Below are positions 8,496 through 16,302 of a DNA stretch of 64,000 nucleotides, piece after piece. The notes beneath the pieces are model-generated. The model searched no databases and was not told the origin of the DNA. It saw only the letters and a list, made by a program, of their open reading frames with translations. The translations under genes were made by a program, and so were the position numbers. Source of the DNA: Syntrophobacteraceae bacterium (lineage in GTDB: Bacteria; Desulfobacterota; Syntrophobacteria; Syntrophobacterales; Syntrophobacteraceae). How positions within the stretch are numbered: the first letter of the stretch is position 1; each line of letters begins with the position of its first letter. The stretch lies in assembly GCA_025453975.1 (NCBI GenBank), contig JALOPI010000024.1, forward strand, positions 1-64,000, given 5' to 3'.

Positions 8496-9470
8496 TCAGG
8501 CGGAAATCGCCTCGAGCTCCTCTTCAATGATGGCCCGAAAGAGAGGGAGCTTGTAGCCGTTCTGCTCCAGGGGCCGGGCCCGCTGGATGGCCGCTTCGGC
8601 GGCCTTCCTGGCCAATCCCGGCTCGAGCTTCCGACCCGTGATGACGGCCTCCGCTTCCTTGGCCCGCCAGGGTACCGGAGCTGCCCCGCTGAGAAAGACC
8701 CGCGCCTTCGCGACGCGCTCCCCTTCAAAAACAAGGGCCAGCGCTACTCCAGCCAGGGCAAAATCCCAGGAGCGGCGGGCCCGAGCCTTGCGGTACGAGC
8801 TTCGCAAGCCCGGAGCGGCCACGGGAAGCTCCACGTGAGTGATGATCTCGCCCGGCGCCAGGACCGTCTCGCGGGTGGGATCGAAATCGGGCAGCAGGAA
8901 GAGACCGTCCACGGGAACGGCCCGCTTTCCCTTGGGCCCTTCCAGGTGCACCCTGGCATCCAGGGCGGCCAGGGCAGGCGCCGTATCCGAGGGATGGACG
9001 ATGAGACAGTCCGCTCCCCCGAAAATACAGTGGTAGGCGTTCTCACCGTTGACGGCAAAACACTGGTCGCCTCCCTTGCGAATGCAGTGGAATTCCCCCC
9101 GATAATACCAGCAGCGCGGCTTCTGGCACAGATTCCCGCCCAGGGTGCCCTGGTTTCGAAGCTGCGGGCTGGCCACCTCCGAGGCGGCGCGGGCCAGGGC
9201 GGCATATTGCCGCTGGATGAGCGCATTTCCGGCGATGTCGGCGATGGTGGTGAGGGCGCCGATACTCAGCCCCCCTCCCTTGCTCTTCTCGACTCCCTTC
9301 AGACCTTTCAGCCGGCTGATGCTCACCACTTTCCCGGCGTCGAAGACATGATCTCTCAGGCACCCCAGCAGATCAGTTCCCCCCGCGTGGAGCACGGCCC
9401 CATCGGTGGCCAGATGGCGGATGGCATCGCCGATGGCCTCGGCCCGGACGTAAGCGAATGGGCTCAGCAT
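8496..9470 (-). CDS. FAD subunit of PaoABC-like molybdenum hydroxylase
   Basis: This is the middle (FAD) subunit of a xanthine-oxidase-family enzyme, 324 residues. The FAD-binding HAGGTDLLG block is at 29-36, and the SPQLRNQGTLGGNL block at 101-114. Directly after this lies a cysteine-rich insert with Cys115, 120, 129, 137, 148 and 155. This resembles the extra 4Fe-4S insert of E. coli PaoB/YagS and 4-hydroxybenzoyl-CoA reductase beta. The molecule therefore probably carries FAD plus one additional iron-sulfur cluster. It lies three bases after the large-subunit gene and has a strong AAGGAGG ribosome binding site. It has no signal peptide of its own. Confidence 0.9.
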   Translation of the reverse strand: MLSPFAYVRAEAIGDAIRHLATDGAVLHAGGTDLLGCLRDHVFDAGKVVSISRLKGLKGVEKSKGGGLSIGALTTIADIAGNALIQRQYAALARAASEVASPQLRNQGTLGGNLCQKPRCWYYRGEFHCIRKGGDQCFAVNGENAYHCIFGGADCLIVHPSDTAPALAALDARVHLEGPKGKRAVPVDGLFLLPDFDPTRETVLAPGEIITHVELPVAAPGLRSSYRKARARRSWDFALAGVALALVFEGERVAKARVFLSGAAPVPWRAKEAEAVITGRKLEPGLARKAAEAAIQRARPLEQNGYKLPLFRAIIEEELEAISA

Positions 9471-9473
9471 GGA

Positions 9474-11816
9474 TCACCCCTCCTTTCGATTGCCCGCAAG
9501 CAGGGCGCAGAGGCGGACGGGACTCATGGGAGTGCGGGTGACACGGACTCCCGTGGCGTGATGGACCGCGTTGGCCACCGCCGCCGCCGTGGGGATGGTC
9601 ACGGGCTCGCCGAGCCCCTTGGCCCCCGTGGTGTTGGCTTCCGTGTCGCCGGGATCGATGGGAACCGATACCATCTCCGCCGGCACGTCCACGGATGTCG
9701 GGATCTTGTAGTCGTGCCAGCTCCGATTCACCAGCTTGCCCGTGCCTCCGCGGTCCATGACCCGCTCCTCGGTCATGGCCAGCCCGATTCCCATGGTGAT
9801 GCCGCCGATGACCTGGCTGTCGTAGGTGAGGCGGTTCATCACCCGCCCGCTGTCGTGGGCGCCGAGGAACCTCAGGATTCTGGTCTCGCCGGTAAGGGTG
9901 TTGACCTCCACTTCACAGAACTGGGCGGCGAAGGGGTTGACCACCTTGCCCTCCAGATTGGGGCCTCGATATCCTACTCCCACGATGACGCCCCGCTTTC
10001 CCAGCTCTTTCAGGTCGTGGATCCTGACACCATCCGAAGGATCGTTTCGGGCTGAAATGACGCCTCCCTTCAAGACGAGCTGGGAGGACTCCACTTTGAG
10101 CTCGGCGGAGGCCATTTCCAGCAGCTGCCTCTTGACCTCGATGGCGGCGGCTCGAACCGCGGGCGATTCCGTCGGAATGGTCTTGCTGCCGCCGCTGGGC
10201 GTGGCGTACTGGGTGGTGCCGCTGTCGGCGTTCTCGATCTGGATGAGCTCGGGCTTGATGCCCAGCTCTTCCGAAACCACCATGGCCATGACCGTTTTGG
10301 TACCCGTCCCGATATCGCTGGCGCCCATGTTCAGGTTCACGCTTCCGTCGGCGAAGAGCTTGACGATGATGGTCGAGGGTGGGCCGCCTCCGCCCACGAA
10401 CCACAGGCCCGCGGCCACGCCCACTCCGCGGCGGATGTGCCCCCTGGATTCCCCGGTCCTGATGCGCTCCCGCGCCTCCTTCCAGCCGAATGCCCTGGCA
10501 CCTTCCTCCAGGCATTGCCTGAGACCGGTCGAAGTGTAGAGGGGATTTCCCGCTCGAGCCTGGCTGGCGGCGGGAATGTTCTTGAGCCTCAGCTCAACGG
10601 GGTCCATCTGGATGGCATCGGCCAGGGCGTCCATCATCTGCTCGAGGGCCCAAGCGCCCTGGGGGTGCCCCGGTGCGCGCATGGGGCGCGCGGGGCCTGC
10701 GTTAATGTAGACATCCGTCATTTCGCTGCGGACGTTGGGGCAGGTGTAGAGATCGCGAATGAGCCAATCCACCAGAGAAGTCCCGTCGGCCGGATAGGCG
10801 CCGCCCGTTCCGAGGCAGGAGAAATCGAGGGCGGTGAGTGCCCCGTCCTTTTTCACCCCGGCCTTGAGCTTCATGTGGCTCGGGGGACGGTTGCCGGTGG
10901 CCAGATAGGTCTCCTCCCGGGTGAGGAAGAGCTTCACGGGCCTGGCCGTGGCGCGGGCCAGAAGCGCGGCGATCACGGCATACTTGTCGACGAAGAGCTT
11001 GCTCCCGAACCCGCCGCCCATGTAGCTCCCGATGACCCGGACCTTGGACAGCGGCAGGCCGAGCACCTTGGCTACGCCCGATTGCACGGAGTAGACGCCC
11101 TGGGTGGACTCCCACAGTGTGAGCCGGTCGCCCTCCCAGCTGGCCACGCAGCCGTGAAGCTCCATGGGCGTGTGGAGCTCGCAGGCGGTGTGAAACGTCA
11201 TCTCCAGAACCTTGTCGGCCTCGGAAAATCCCCCGGCCAAGTCACCGCGCTCGTATTTCTGGGGCTCACCCACCCGGTTTCCCTGGTCGTGGACCCGGGG
11301 TGCGCGGCTGTCCAGGGCCTTGAGCTCATCGACCACATGGGGCAGGACCTCGTAGCTCACCCGGATGGCCCGGGCGGCATCCCATGCCTGGTATGGCGAT
11401 TCGGCGGCCACGGCGGCCACGGACTCCCCCTCGAAACGGCAGTGGGGGTCGAAGATCTTGGATGGAGCCTCGACCTTGGCAAAGCTGGCGTAGACCCAGT
11501 CGGGGTTGGCTCCCCGGGTGAAGCCGCTGATGATCCCATGCACTCCAGGCATGCCCCTTGCCTTGCCGATGTCCAGGGACTTCACTCGAGCGTGGGGATG
11601 AGGGCACCTCAAAATGGCGCCGTAGAGCATGTGGGGAAGGATGATGTCCGAGGGGTAGACTGCCGCGCCGCTCACCCTCTCATATCCGTCCACCCGCGGC
11701 AGGGGCTTTCCGATCACGGTCGTTTCGGACCACGGCCTGGGCTGATCTCCAGGAGGAGGGGGCTCCGGAACCGCTTGTCCCTTCGCTTCGTAATACTGAA
11801 CCGTACCTTCTTCCAT
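9474..11816 (-). CDS. molybdopterin-binding large subunit of PaoABC-like enzyme
   Basis: This is the catalytic subunit (780 residues) of a xanthine dehydrogenase/aldehyde oxidoreductase-type enzyme, binding molybdenum cofactor. Family features include IGKPLPRVDGYERVSG at the start, YMGGGFGSKLF in the middle and a C-terminal TGAKGLGEP, whose glutamate is the expected active-site base. The start at 11816 has a GAGG site six bases upstream; a GTG at 11828 overlapping the small-subunit stop (GTGA) is an alternative. No signal peptide is visible, so export would depend on the Tat-bearing small subunit. The substrate cannot be read from sequence; aromatic or aliphatic aldehydes are likely by similarity to PaoC. 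Confidence 0.92.
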   Translation of the reverse strand: MEEGTVQYYEAKGQAVPEPPPPGDQPRPWSETTVIGKPLPRVDGYERVSGAAVYPSDIILPHMLYGAILRCPHPHARVKSLDIGKARGMPGVHGIISGFTRGANPDWVYASFAKVEAPSKIFDPHCRFEGESVAAVAAESPYQAWDAARAIRVSYEVLPHVVDELKALDSRAPRVHDQGNRVGEPQKYERGDLAGGFSEADKVLEMTFHTACELHTPMELHGCVASWEGDRLTLWESTQGVYSVQSGVAKVLGLPLSKVRVIGSYMGGGFGSKLFVDKYAVIAALLARATARPVKLFLTREETYLATGNRPPSHMKLKAGVKKDGALTALDFSCLGTGGAYPADGTSLVDWLIRDLYTCPNVRSEMTDVYINAGPARPMRAPGHPQGAWALEQMMDALADAIQMDPVELRLKNIPAASQARAGNPLYTSTGLRQCLEEGARAFGWKEARERIRTGESRGHIRRGVGVAAGLWFVGGGGPPSTIIVKLFADGSVNLNMGASDIGTGTKTVMAMVVSEELGIKPELIQIENADSGTTQYATPSGGSKTIPTESPAVRAAAIEVKRQLLEMASAELKVESSQLVLKGGVISARNDPSDGVRIHDLKELGKRGVIVGVGYRGPNLEGKVVNPFAAQFCEVEVNTLTGETRILRFLGAHDSGRVMNRLTYDSQVIGGITMGIGLAMTEERVMDRGGTGKLVNRSWHDYKIPTSVDVPAEMVSVPIDPGDTEANTTGAKGLGEPVTIPTAAAVANAVHHATGVRVTRTPMSPVRLCALLAGNRKEG

Positions 11817-11824
11817 GGCGCACC

Positions 11825-12454
11825 TCACTTGCCGCCGCGGGCTTTGGCCGCGTCATTCACGGCTTGAAAAATGTGAGCGTAAGCCCCACAACGGCATAAG
11901 TTGCCACTCATGCCCCCCTGGATTTCATGGAGAGACGGCTGTGGATTGGCGCGGAGGAGCCCCTCGGCGGCCATGATCTGCCCCGGGGTGCAATACCCGC
12001 ACTGAAAGGCGTCCCTCTCGAGGAAGGCTTTCTGCACAGCTCCCAGCTCTTCTCCGACCATGAGCCCCTCCACGGTCGTGATGTCGGAGCCCTGAGCCTC
12101 CACGGCCAGGGTCATGCACGCGTAGCGCGGCACACCGTCCATGAGCACCGTGCAGGCTCCGCACTCGCCCCGATCACAGCCGACCTTGGTCCCGGTCAGT
12201 CCCAGCTTCTCCCGAAGGACAAAGAGCAGGGTCCACCGGGGCTCCACCAGCAGGTTGTGGAGGGATCCGTTGACCTTGATGGCCACCCGGTGAGTCTCGC
12301 TGGCATCGAGCACCGCCGATTCAGCAGGGCCGGCGGCCGAAATCGCCCCGGACACGGCCACGGCGGCAGCGCCCGTTCCGACTCCCTTGATGAAGCCTCT
12401 TCGAGTGATTCCCTGCTCCGGGGTGTCCGGAAATTCCGAGCTTATCGTTTTCAT
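11825..12454 (-). CDS. 2Fe-2S small subunit of PaoABC-like enzyme with Tat signal
   Basis: The protein has 209 residues. A twin-arginine signal (ITRRGFIKG, Arg18-Arg19) and a hydrophobic alanine-rich segment precede a plant-type 2Fe-2S domain (Cys93, 98, 101, 113). A second alpha-helical 2Fe-2S domain follows (Cys152, 155, 187, 189). This is the E. coli PaoA pattern and predicts a periplasmic enzyme. The gene is first in the operon and has a GGAGG ribosome binding site. The order here is small-large-FAD, unlike paoABC (small-FAD-large). No maturation factor (PaoD/XdhC-type) is present in the window. Confidence 0.92.
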   Translation of the reverse strand: MKTISSEFPDTPEQGITRRGFIKGVGTGAAAVAVSGAISAAGPAESAVLDASETHRVAIKVNGSLHNLLVEPRWTLLFVLREKLGLTGTKVGCDRGECGACTVLMDGVPRYACMTLAVEAQGSDITTVEGLMVGEELGAVQKAFLERDAFQCGYCTPGQIMAAEGLLRANPQPSLHEIQGGMSGNLCRCGAYAHIFQAVNDAAKARGGK

Positions 12455-12490
12455 GGCAAGCCTCCGTTTATGGAGAAAGGGTATGAAGGC

Positions 12491-12519
12491 ATCCTATAAC
12501 AACCCATCGATGGGTTCAA
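12491..12519 (-). promoter_or_regulatory. candidate promoter of the molybdenum hydroxylase operon
   Basis: On the minus strand TTGAAC (12519-12514) and TAGGAT (12496-12491) are 17 bases apart, about 37 bases before the small-subunit ATG. A perfect 16-base palindrome fills most of the spacer. Confidence 0.4.
12501..12516. promoter_or_regulatory. 16-base palindrome, candidate operator
   Basis: AACCCATCGATGGGTT is a perfect palindrome between the putative -35 and -10 boxes of the molybdenum hydroxylase operon, a classical place for repressor binding. A related CCCATGGG palindrome lies at 12533-12540, close to the divergent lipoprotein gene. Confidence 0.5.
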
Positions 12520-12677
12520 CAGAGTCGATACTCCCATGGGTTGGAACCGGTTTCCCTCGCCATCGGCCCCAGCCCGGCAGGTCGGGTGCATGGCGGTTGC
12601 GCCATGGCACCAACGGTGTTAAACGATGGGCACGTTGAAGGAGATCGATCGTTGGCTTGACTGGGGAGGCCATGGAG

Positions 12678-13064
12678 ATGAAAAGAAAGCAGTGCGCAGC
12701 TCTGGTGAAAACAGCATTTGGCGTGTGTTTTCTGGCTGGGATCACCGTCTTGTGGGGATGCGATTACCTGCCCCTGGGCACGGTCACCATCCAGGAGATC
12801 CTGTCCAGCCCCACGAAATACGACGGCAAGGAAGTCAAGGTGAAGGGCGTGGTCTCGGATGTGACGAAGATTCCCCTCGTGGGAGTCCGGTTCTACGTCC
12901 TGAGCGATGAAGGCCGGCAGATCCTGGTGGTGCCCAGGGAATCCGTGCCGGAGTCCAGGAGCAGAGTCACGGTGATCGGCGTGGTGCGGAACATCGCCAT
13001 CATTGCGGGGGAAAGCGTCGGGCCCCATCTCGAGGAGGTGAGGCGGCTGGACCATGGGCTTTAG
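12678..13064 (+). CDS. small lipoprotein with OB-fold-like domain
   Basis: The protein has 128 residues. A lipoprotein signal ends in LAGITVLWGC, so the mature protein starts at the cysteine and is membrane-anchored. The rest (TIQEILSSPTKYDGKEVKVKG, a beta-rich stretch with RFYVLSDEGRQILVV) looks like an OB-fold of the tOB/BOF type found in small envelope proteins. The start at 12678 is chosen because GGGGAGG lies at an ideal eight bases; the ATG six bases earlier is too close to that site. Function is unknown. It shares a terminator with the convergent cold-shock gene. Confidence 0.7.
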   Translation: MKRKQCAALVKTAFGVCFLAGITVLWGCDYLPLGTVTIQEILSSPTKYDGKEVKVKGVVSDVTKIPLVGVRFYVLSDEGRQILVVPRESVPESRSRVTVIGVVRNIAIIAGESVGPHLEEVRRLDHGL

Positions 13065-13109
13065 CCCGGCGGCGGCGCGGTAAGCCGCCACCCAAGAGCC
13101 CGAGGAGTG

Positions 13110-13136
13110 AAAAAAGCCGGAGGAGCCTCCGGCTTT
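13110..13136 (-). terminator. terminator of the cold-shock gene
   Basis: GCCGGAG and CTCCGGC form a stem at 13116-13133, flanked on the minus-strand exit side by six T residues (A-run 13110-13115). On the plus side only three T residues follow, so it works best for the cold-shock gene but can also stop the lipoprotein transcript. Confidence 0.85.
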
Positions 13137-13167
13137 GCTGCTGGCTTACGGATCAGATTGCAGGGTC

Positions 13168-13368
13168 TTAAAGCTTGCGAACGCGAGCAGCCTGAGGACC
13201 CTTGGCGCCTTTTTCCTCGTCGAAGGAGACTCTTTCACCCTCTTTCAGGGTCTTGAAGCCCGAGCCCTCGATAGCGCTGAAATGCACGAATACGTCCCTG
13301 CCTTCGCCCGTTTCGATGAAACCGTAACCCTTGCTCTCATTGAACCACTTCACTCGACCTTCCGCCAT
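13168..13368 (-). CDS. cold-shock domain protein (CspA family)
   Basis: The protein is a 66-residue single cold-shock domain. The RNA-binding motifs KGYGFIE (RNP1) and DVFVHF (RNP2) are intact. It binds single-stranded nucleic acids and acts as an RNA chaperone. A TATAGT hexamer (13391-13386) upstream could be the -10 of a promoter with a very short leader, so cold-induction by a long leader is not evident. It is followed by a strong terminator. Confidence 0.95.
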   Translation of the reverse strand: MAEGRVKWFNESKGYGFIETGEGRDVFVHFSAIEGSGFKTLKEGERVSFDEEKGAKGPQAARVRKL

Positions 13369-13582
13369 GCTTGAACCTTTCTTTCACTATAATGGTTTCT
13401 CTGGTACGTCATTTTAGAGCTACTTCAGAATGGCCCCACGTGGCGGGAAGACCAGCTTCCGAGATAACTTAAAATAGCGACCCTCACCTTGTAATATCTT
13501 GATATTAAATCCGGCATCGAAAAGCAAGCTGTTTCTTGGGTGGCTTCAGGGGCTCCACGGGTTTCTCATAGCCTTTTCATCC

Positions 13583-14647
13583 TTACCGAAGGTGCCGGGT
13601 CCATGTGACAATTCGTCGCGCGATGCCCCGGTTGGAAAGGAGCGCATCGACAGCATCGTGATCCACGGCGTGCTGAACGAGGTTCGGGTAAACGCAGCAT
13701 TCATGGTCCTGACCCAGGGTGAGCCCCCCGGCAGCCCTGATGCGCCGCATGCCATCGGTGCCGTCCACACCCAGCCCCGTCAGGAGAATGCCACAGGCTC
13801 TCCTGCCGAAGATGTCCGCGGCGCTGGTGAACAGCTCATCGATGGGGGCATCGCGGGGACCCTCCAGGCGAAGCCAGGGTGATCCGTCGGTTTGGGATCT
13901 GTGGAGGCGGGCACCCGAGAGAGTGGATCCCATGTAAACCTTTCCTGAGCGCAGGGGGGTGCTCTCGATGAGGGGAACCACTTCCACCGGGCTGATCTCA
14001 TTGAAATACCGACAAAAAGGTTTTAGGATCCGAGGATGGATCTCCTGGATGGCGATGACGGACCCCTGGAAGCCCCGGGGCAGGTGGGAAACCACGTGCA
14101 TGATACTGTTGGGCCCCGCCAGCGTGGTGCCCACGGCGACAGCCGTCGAGGGGGGTGACGCGCTCCCCTGTCCCTCCGCGGACCTGACCGTGCTCAGACG
14201 CACCCGTCTCAGCCGCTGAACCTGCATGCTCGCCGCGATCCGAACCCTGAGAGTCAGCAGCTCCTCATCGTCTTTCCAGCTTCCTCCATGGATCCTCGAT
14301 GGTTTGGGGATGAAATCCATGACCCCCAGTCGGAGGGCTTCGAATGCGAAATACCCGTCTTCCACCAGGGAGCTGATCATGACCACGGGGGTGCGGTGCC
14401 GGATCATGATGTTCTTCACGGTGGTGATGCCGTTCATGACGGGCATGTCGATGTCGAGGGTGACCACATCGGGGCGCAGCCGGCCGATCTTGTCCAGGGC
14501 CTCCCTGCCGTTGGCGGCAGTGCCAACGACCTCGATCCCTTCCTGCCGGTCCAGGACATCACGGATAGCCCGCCGCATCATGGGTGCGTCATCCACAATC
14601 AGTACACGAACGTGACCGCTGTGGACGTCATCATTCAGGGGAAGCAT
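13583..14647 (-). CDS. CheB-type response regulator with degenerate methylesterase domain
   Basis: The protein has 354 residues. The N-terminal receiver domain (DD19-20, phospho-acceptor D65, K115) is intact. The C-terminal CheB methylesterase-like domain starts at about 165. The catalytic serine of the GAST motif is replaced (GTTLAG, Thr175). The histidine of the QHMP motif is replaced by Glu202 (QEIHP). Only the aspartate (D295 in LTGLGVDG) remains. Demethylase or deamidase activity is therefore doubtful. It is the last gene of the chemosensory operon and its start overlaps the end of the upstream DUF4388-CheB-like gene by 17 bases. Confidence 0.85.
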   Translation of the reverse strand: MLPLNDDVHSGHVRVLIVDDAPMMRRAIRDVLDRQEGIEVVGTAANGREALDKIGRLRPDVVTLDIDMPVMNGITTVKNIMIRHRTPVVMISSLVEDGYFAFEALRLGVMDFIPKPSRIHGGSWKDDEELLTLRVRIAASMQVQRLRRVRLSTVRSAEGQGSASPPSTAVAVGTTLAGPNSIMHVVSHLPRGFQGSVIAIQEIHPRILKPFCRYFNEISPVEVVPLIESTPLRSGKVYMGSTLSGARLHRSQTDGSPWLRLEGPRDAPIDELFTSAADIFGRRACGILLTGLGVDGTDGMRRIRAAGGLTLGQDHECCVYPNLVQHAVDHDAVDALLSNRGIARRIVTWTRHLR

Positions 14648-16196
14648 CTTCGGCCCAAACCTCCATCAGGTCCCGGTAGCTCGTGCGGAAAACGTGCAGG
14701 GAGTGCGCTTGTGCATATTCCAGGACACTCCGGATCATCTGCCTGCAGACGAGTGTCGTCGCGCTCGGCAGGATGAGCCGGCTGTCGTGGCTCGCCAGGT
14801 GCTCCAGGACACCCGCATCGATGGGTGAGATTCCCGAGAGCATGCAGACGGACAATCGACTTCCCAGGGCCGACGAGAGCTGTCTCATCCAGATGCCGAT
14901 ACGGTCTTCCCAGGGAAGATCTCCGTCCAGGTGCAAGTCCATATCGACGGCAAAAGGTGCCGGGCGAAGCCGGAAAACGGGCTGCCCATCCCCATTGCCC
15001 AGCTGAAAGCGACCCGGTCTCAGGGGAAGAGTCTCGCCCAGGGGGACCGCGAGGGCACCCGTCAGCTCGCCAACATGCCTGGCAAAGCCGGACAGAAGGG
15101 GCGCCGCGATCCTTTGCAGCCCCAGGACGAGGCCCTGGCCGCCCAGCTGCTTCAAGGGCAGCCGAAGCCACTCCTGGTGAGCACCTTCCGCTCCCACGAT
15201 GAGCAGGGCTCTCTCGCCGTGTTTGATATCCCTGCCCGTAAGGGGGGCGCCGTTCGCCTCGGTTCTTCTCAGTCGCTTGAAGCAGCTCATTTCGGCACGG
15301 GCAGCTCCCCGGATCAACGATCGGAGCCGAGTCCCGTAGGTGGCTGCATCGTCCCGGGGCTCCGGTTTTGCCAGAACGTCCAGGGCTCCCAGCTGGAGGA
15401 AGTCCAGCACCTGGCTCACCCGGCGGGGGTCCAGGGCGCTCATGATCAGCACCGGGATGGGATGACGGATCATGATGTGCTTGAGGGTCGTGTCTCCCTG
15501 CATCACCGGCATGTGAATGTCGAGCGTGATGAGGTCCACCGCTGGATGGCCGTCCAGGTATTCCAGGGCTTCCTTTCCGTTGGCGGCGACCTTCACCACC
15601 TCGATGTCCCGGTCCGCCTCGATCAGCCTTTGAAGCTGCCGGGTGAAGAAGGCGGAGTCATCCACCACGAGCACCCGCAGGGGGCGGGACGCGTCCGTCC
15701 GGGGGGGTGGGGCAGTGTCCTGGAATGGTGGTATCGATTTCGGGCTCTCTTCCTTCGCGTCGACGACATCCCTGAAAGCCACGTGTTCAGGGCATGGAGG
15801 AGGAATGGCCGGAGCGTCCCATTCCAGATGATCTCCCGAGAGATCCGAGGGCTCCTGGTCGAGCTGCTCGTCGCGCTCGCGCATGGCTTCCAGGAGGAGG
15901 TGCTCCCATGGCTTATGAATGGAGCATTGTGAGATGCTCTCCGTGGCCAGGATTTCGAACACTCCGTCCTTCCATCTGAAGATCTCGAGGAATGCCTGCT
16001 CGCCCCCCAGTCCATTCGTTTCGGCATGCAGAACCTGGCCTTTCCTGATGCTGATGATGCCGTCCGTCTCCCCAGACCGGACGCGGATGACGATATCGGA
16101 GCGGGAGAGGCAGACCATCTGAATCAAGTCCGTCAGCGACAGGTTGATCATCCCCGTGAATCCGCTGCATGCGGCCTGCTCTGCTTGCGTGGACAT
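14631..16196 (-). CDS. DUF4388 - receiver - degenerate CheB fusion
   Basis: The protein has 521 residues. An N-terminal DUF4388 (PATAN-like) domain spans about residues 11-110 and a proline-rich linker follows. A receiver domain spans about 172-300, with DD179-180, phospho-acceptor D226 and K277. A CheB-like C-terminal domain covers about 325-510. The methylesterase motifs are gone: VGAEG (Glu337 for Ser), LQRIA (Arg362 for His) and LSGISPID with the aspartate region disrupted. It is probably a phosphorylation-controlled adaptor rather than an enzyme (inference). The start at 16196 (ATG, weak AAGGCGG site) is preferred to a TTG at 16220. It lies 106 bases downstream of cheA. Confidence 0.82.
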   Translation of the reverse strand: MSTQAEQAACSGFTGMINLSLTDLIQMVCLSRSDIVIRVRSGETDGIISIRKGQVLHAETNGLGGEQAFLEIFRWKDGVFEILATESISQCSIHKPWEHLLLEAMRERDEQLDQEPSDLSGDHLEWDAPAIPPPCPEHVAFRDVVDAKEESPKSIPPFQDTAPPPRTDASRPLRVLVVDDSAFFTRQLQRLIEADRDIEVVKVAANGKEALEYLDGHPAVDLITLDIHMPVMQGDTTLKHIMIRHPIPVLIMSALDPRRVSQVLDFLQLGALDVLAKPEPRDDAATYGTRLRSLIRGAARAEMSCFKRLRRTEANGAPLTGRDIKHGERALLIVGAEGAHQEWLRLPLKQLGGQGLVLGLQRIAAPLLSGFARHVGELTGALAVPLGETLPLRPGRFQLGNGDGQPVFRLRPAPFAVDMDLHLDGDLPWEDRIGIWMRQLSSALGSRLSVCMLSGISPIDAGVLEHLASHDSRLILPSATTLVCRQMIRSVLEYAQAHSLHVFRTSYRDLMEVWAEDASPE

Positions 16197-16302
16197 GAAT
16201 ACCGCCTTTTGCCGCTCCAACGGTGCGGAGGGGGCTGGGGATCAGCTCCGGCGCGGGAGCACCCCGGATCGTTGCTGGCCGAGACCTTCGTGGGCGCTTT
16301 CC

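Noticed and set aside
8403-10055. Long plus-strand open frame opposite the molybdenum hydroxylase genes
   Set aside because: It spans two real genes antisense, has low-complexity composition and no ribosome binding site. The same reasoning removes the frames at 2548-3972, 32131-34116, 35626-37500 and 39322-41133.
13583-14647. Annotation of the protein simply as a functional CheB methylesterase
   Set aside because: The Ser and His catalytic positions are substituted (Thr175, Glu202), so only the fold can be claimed.
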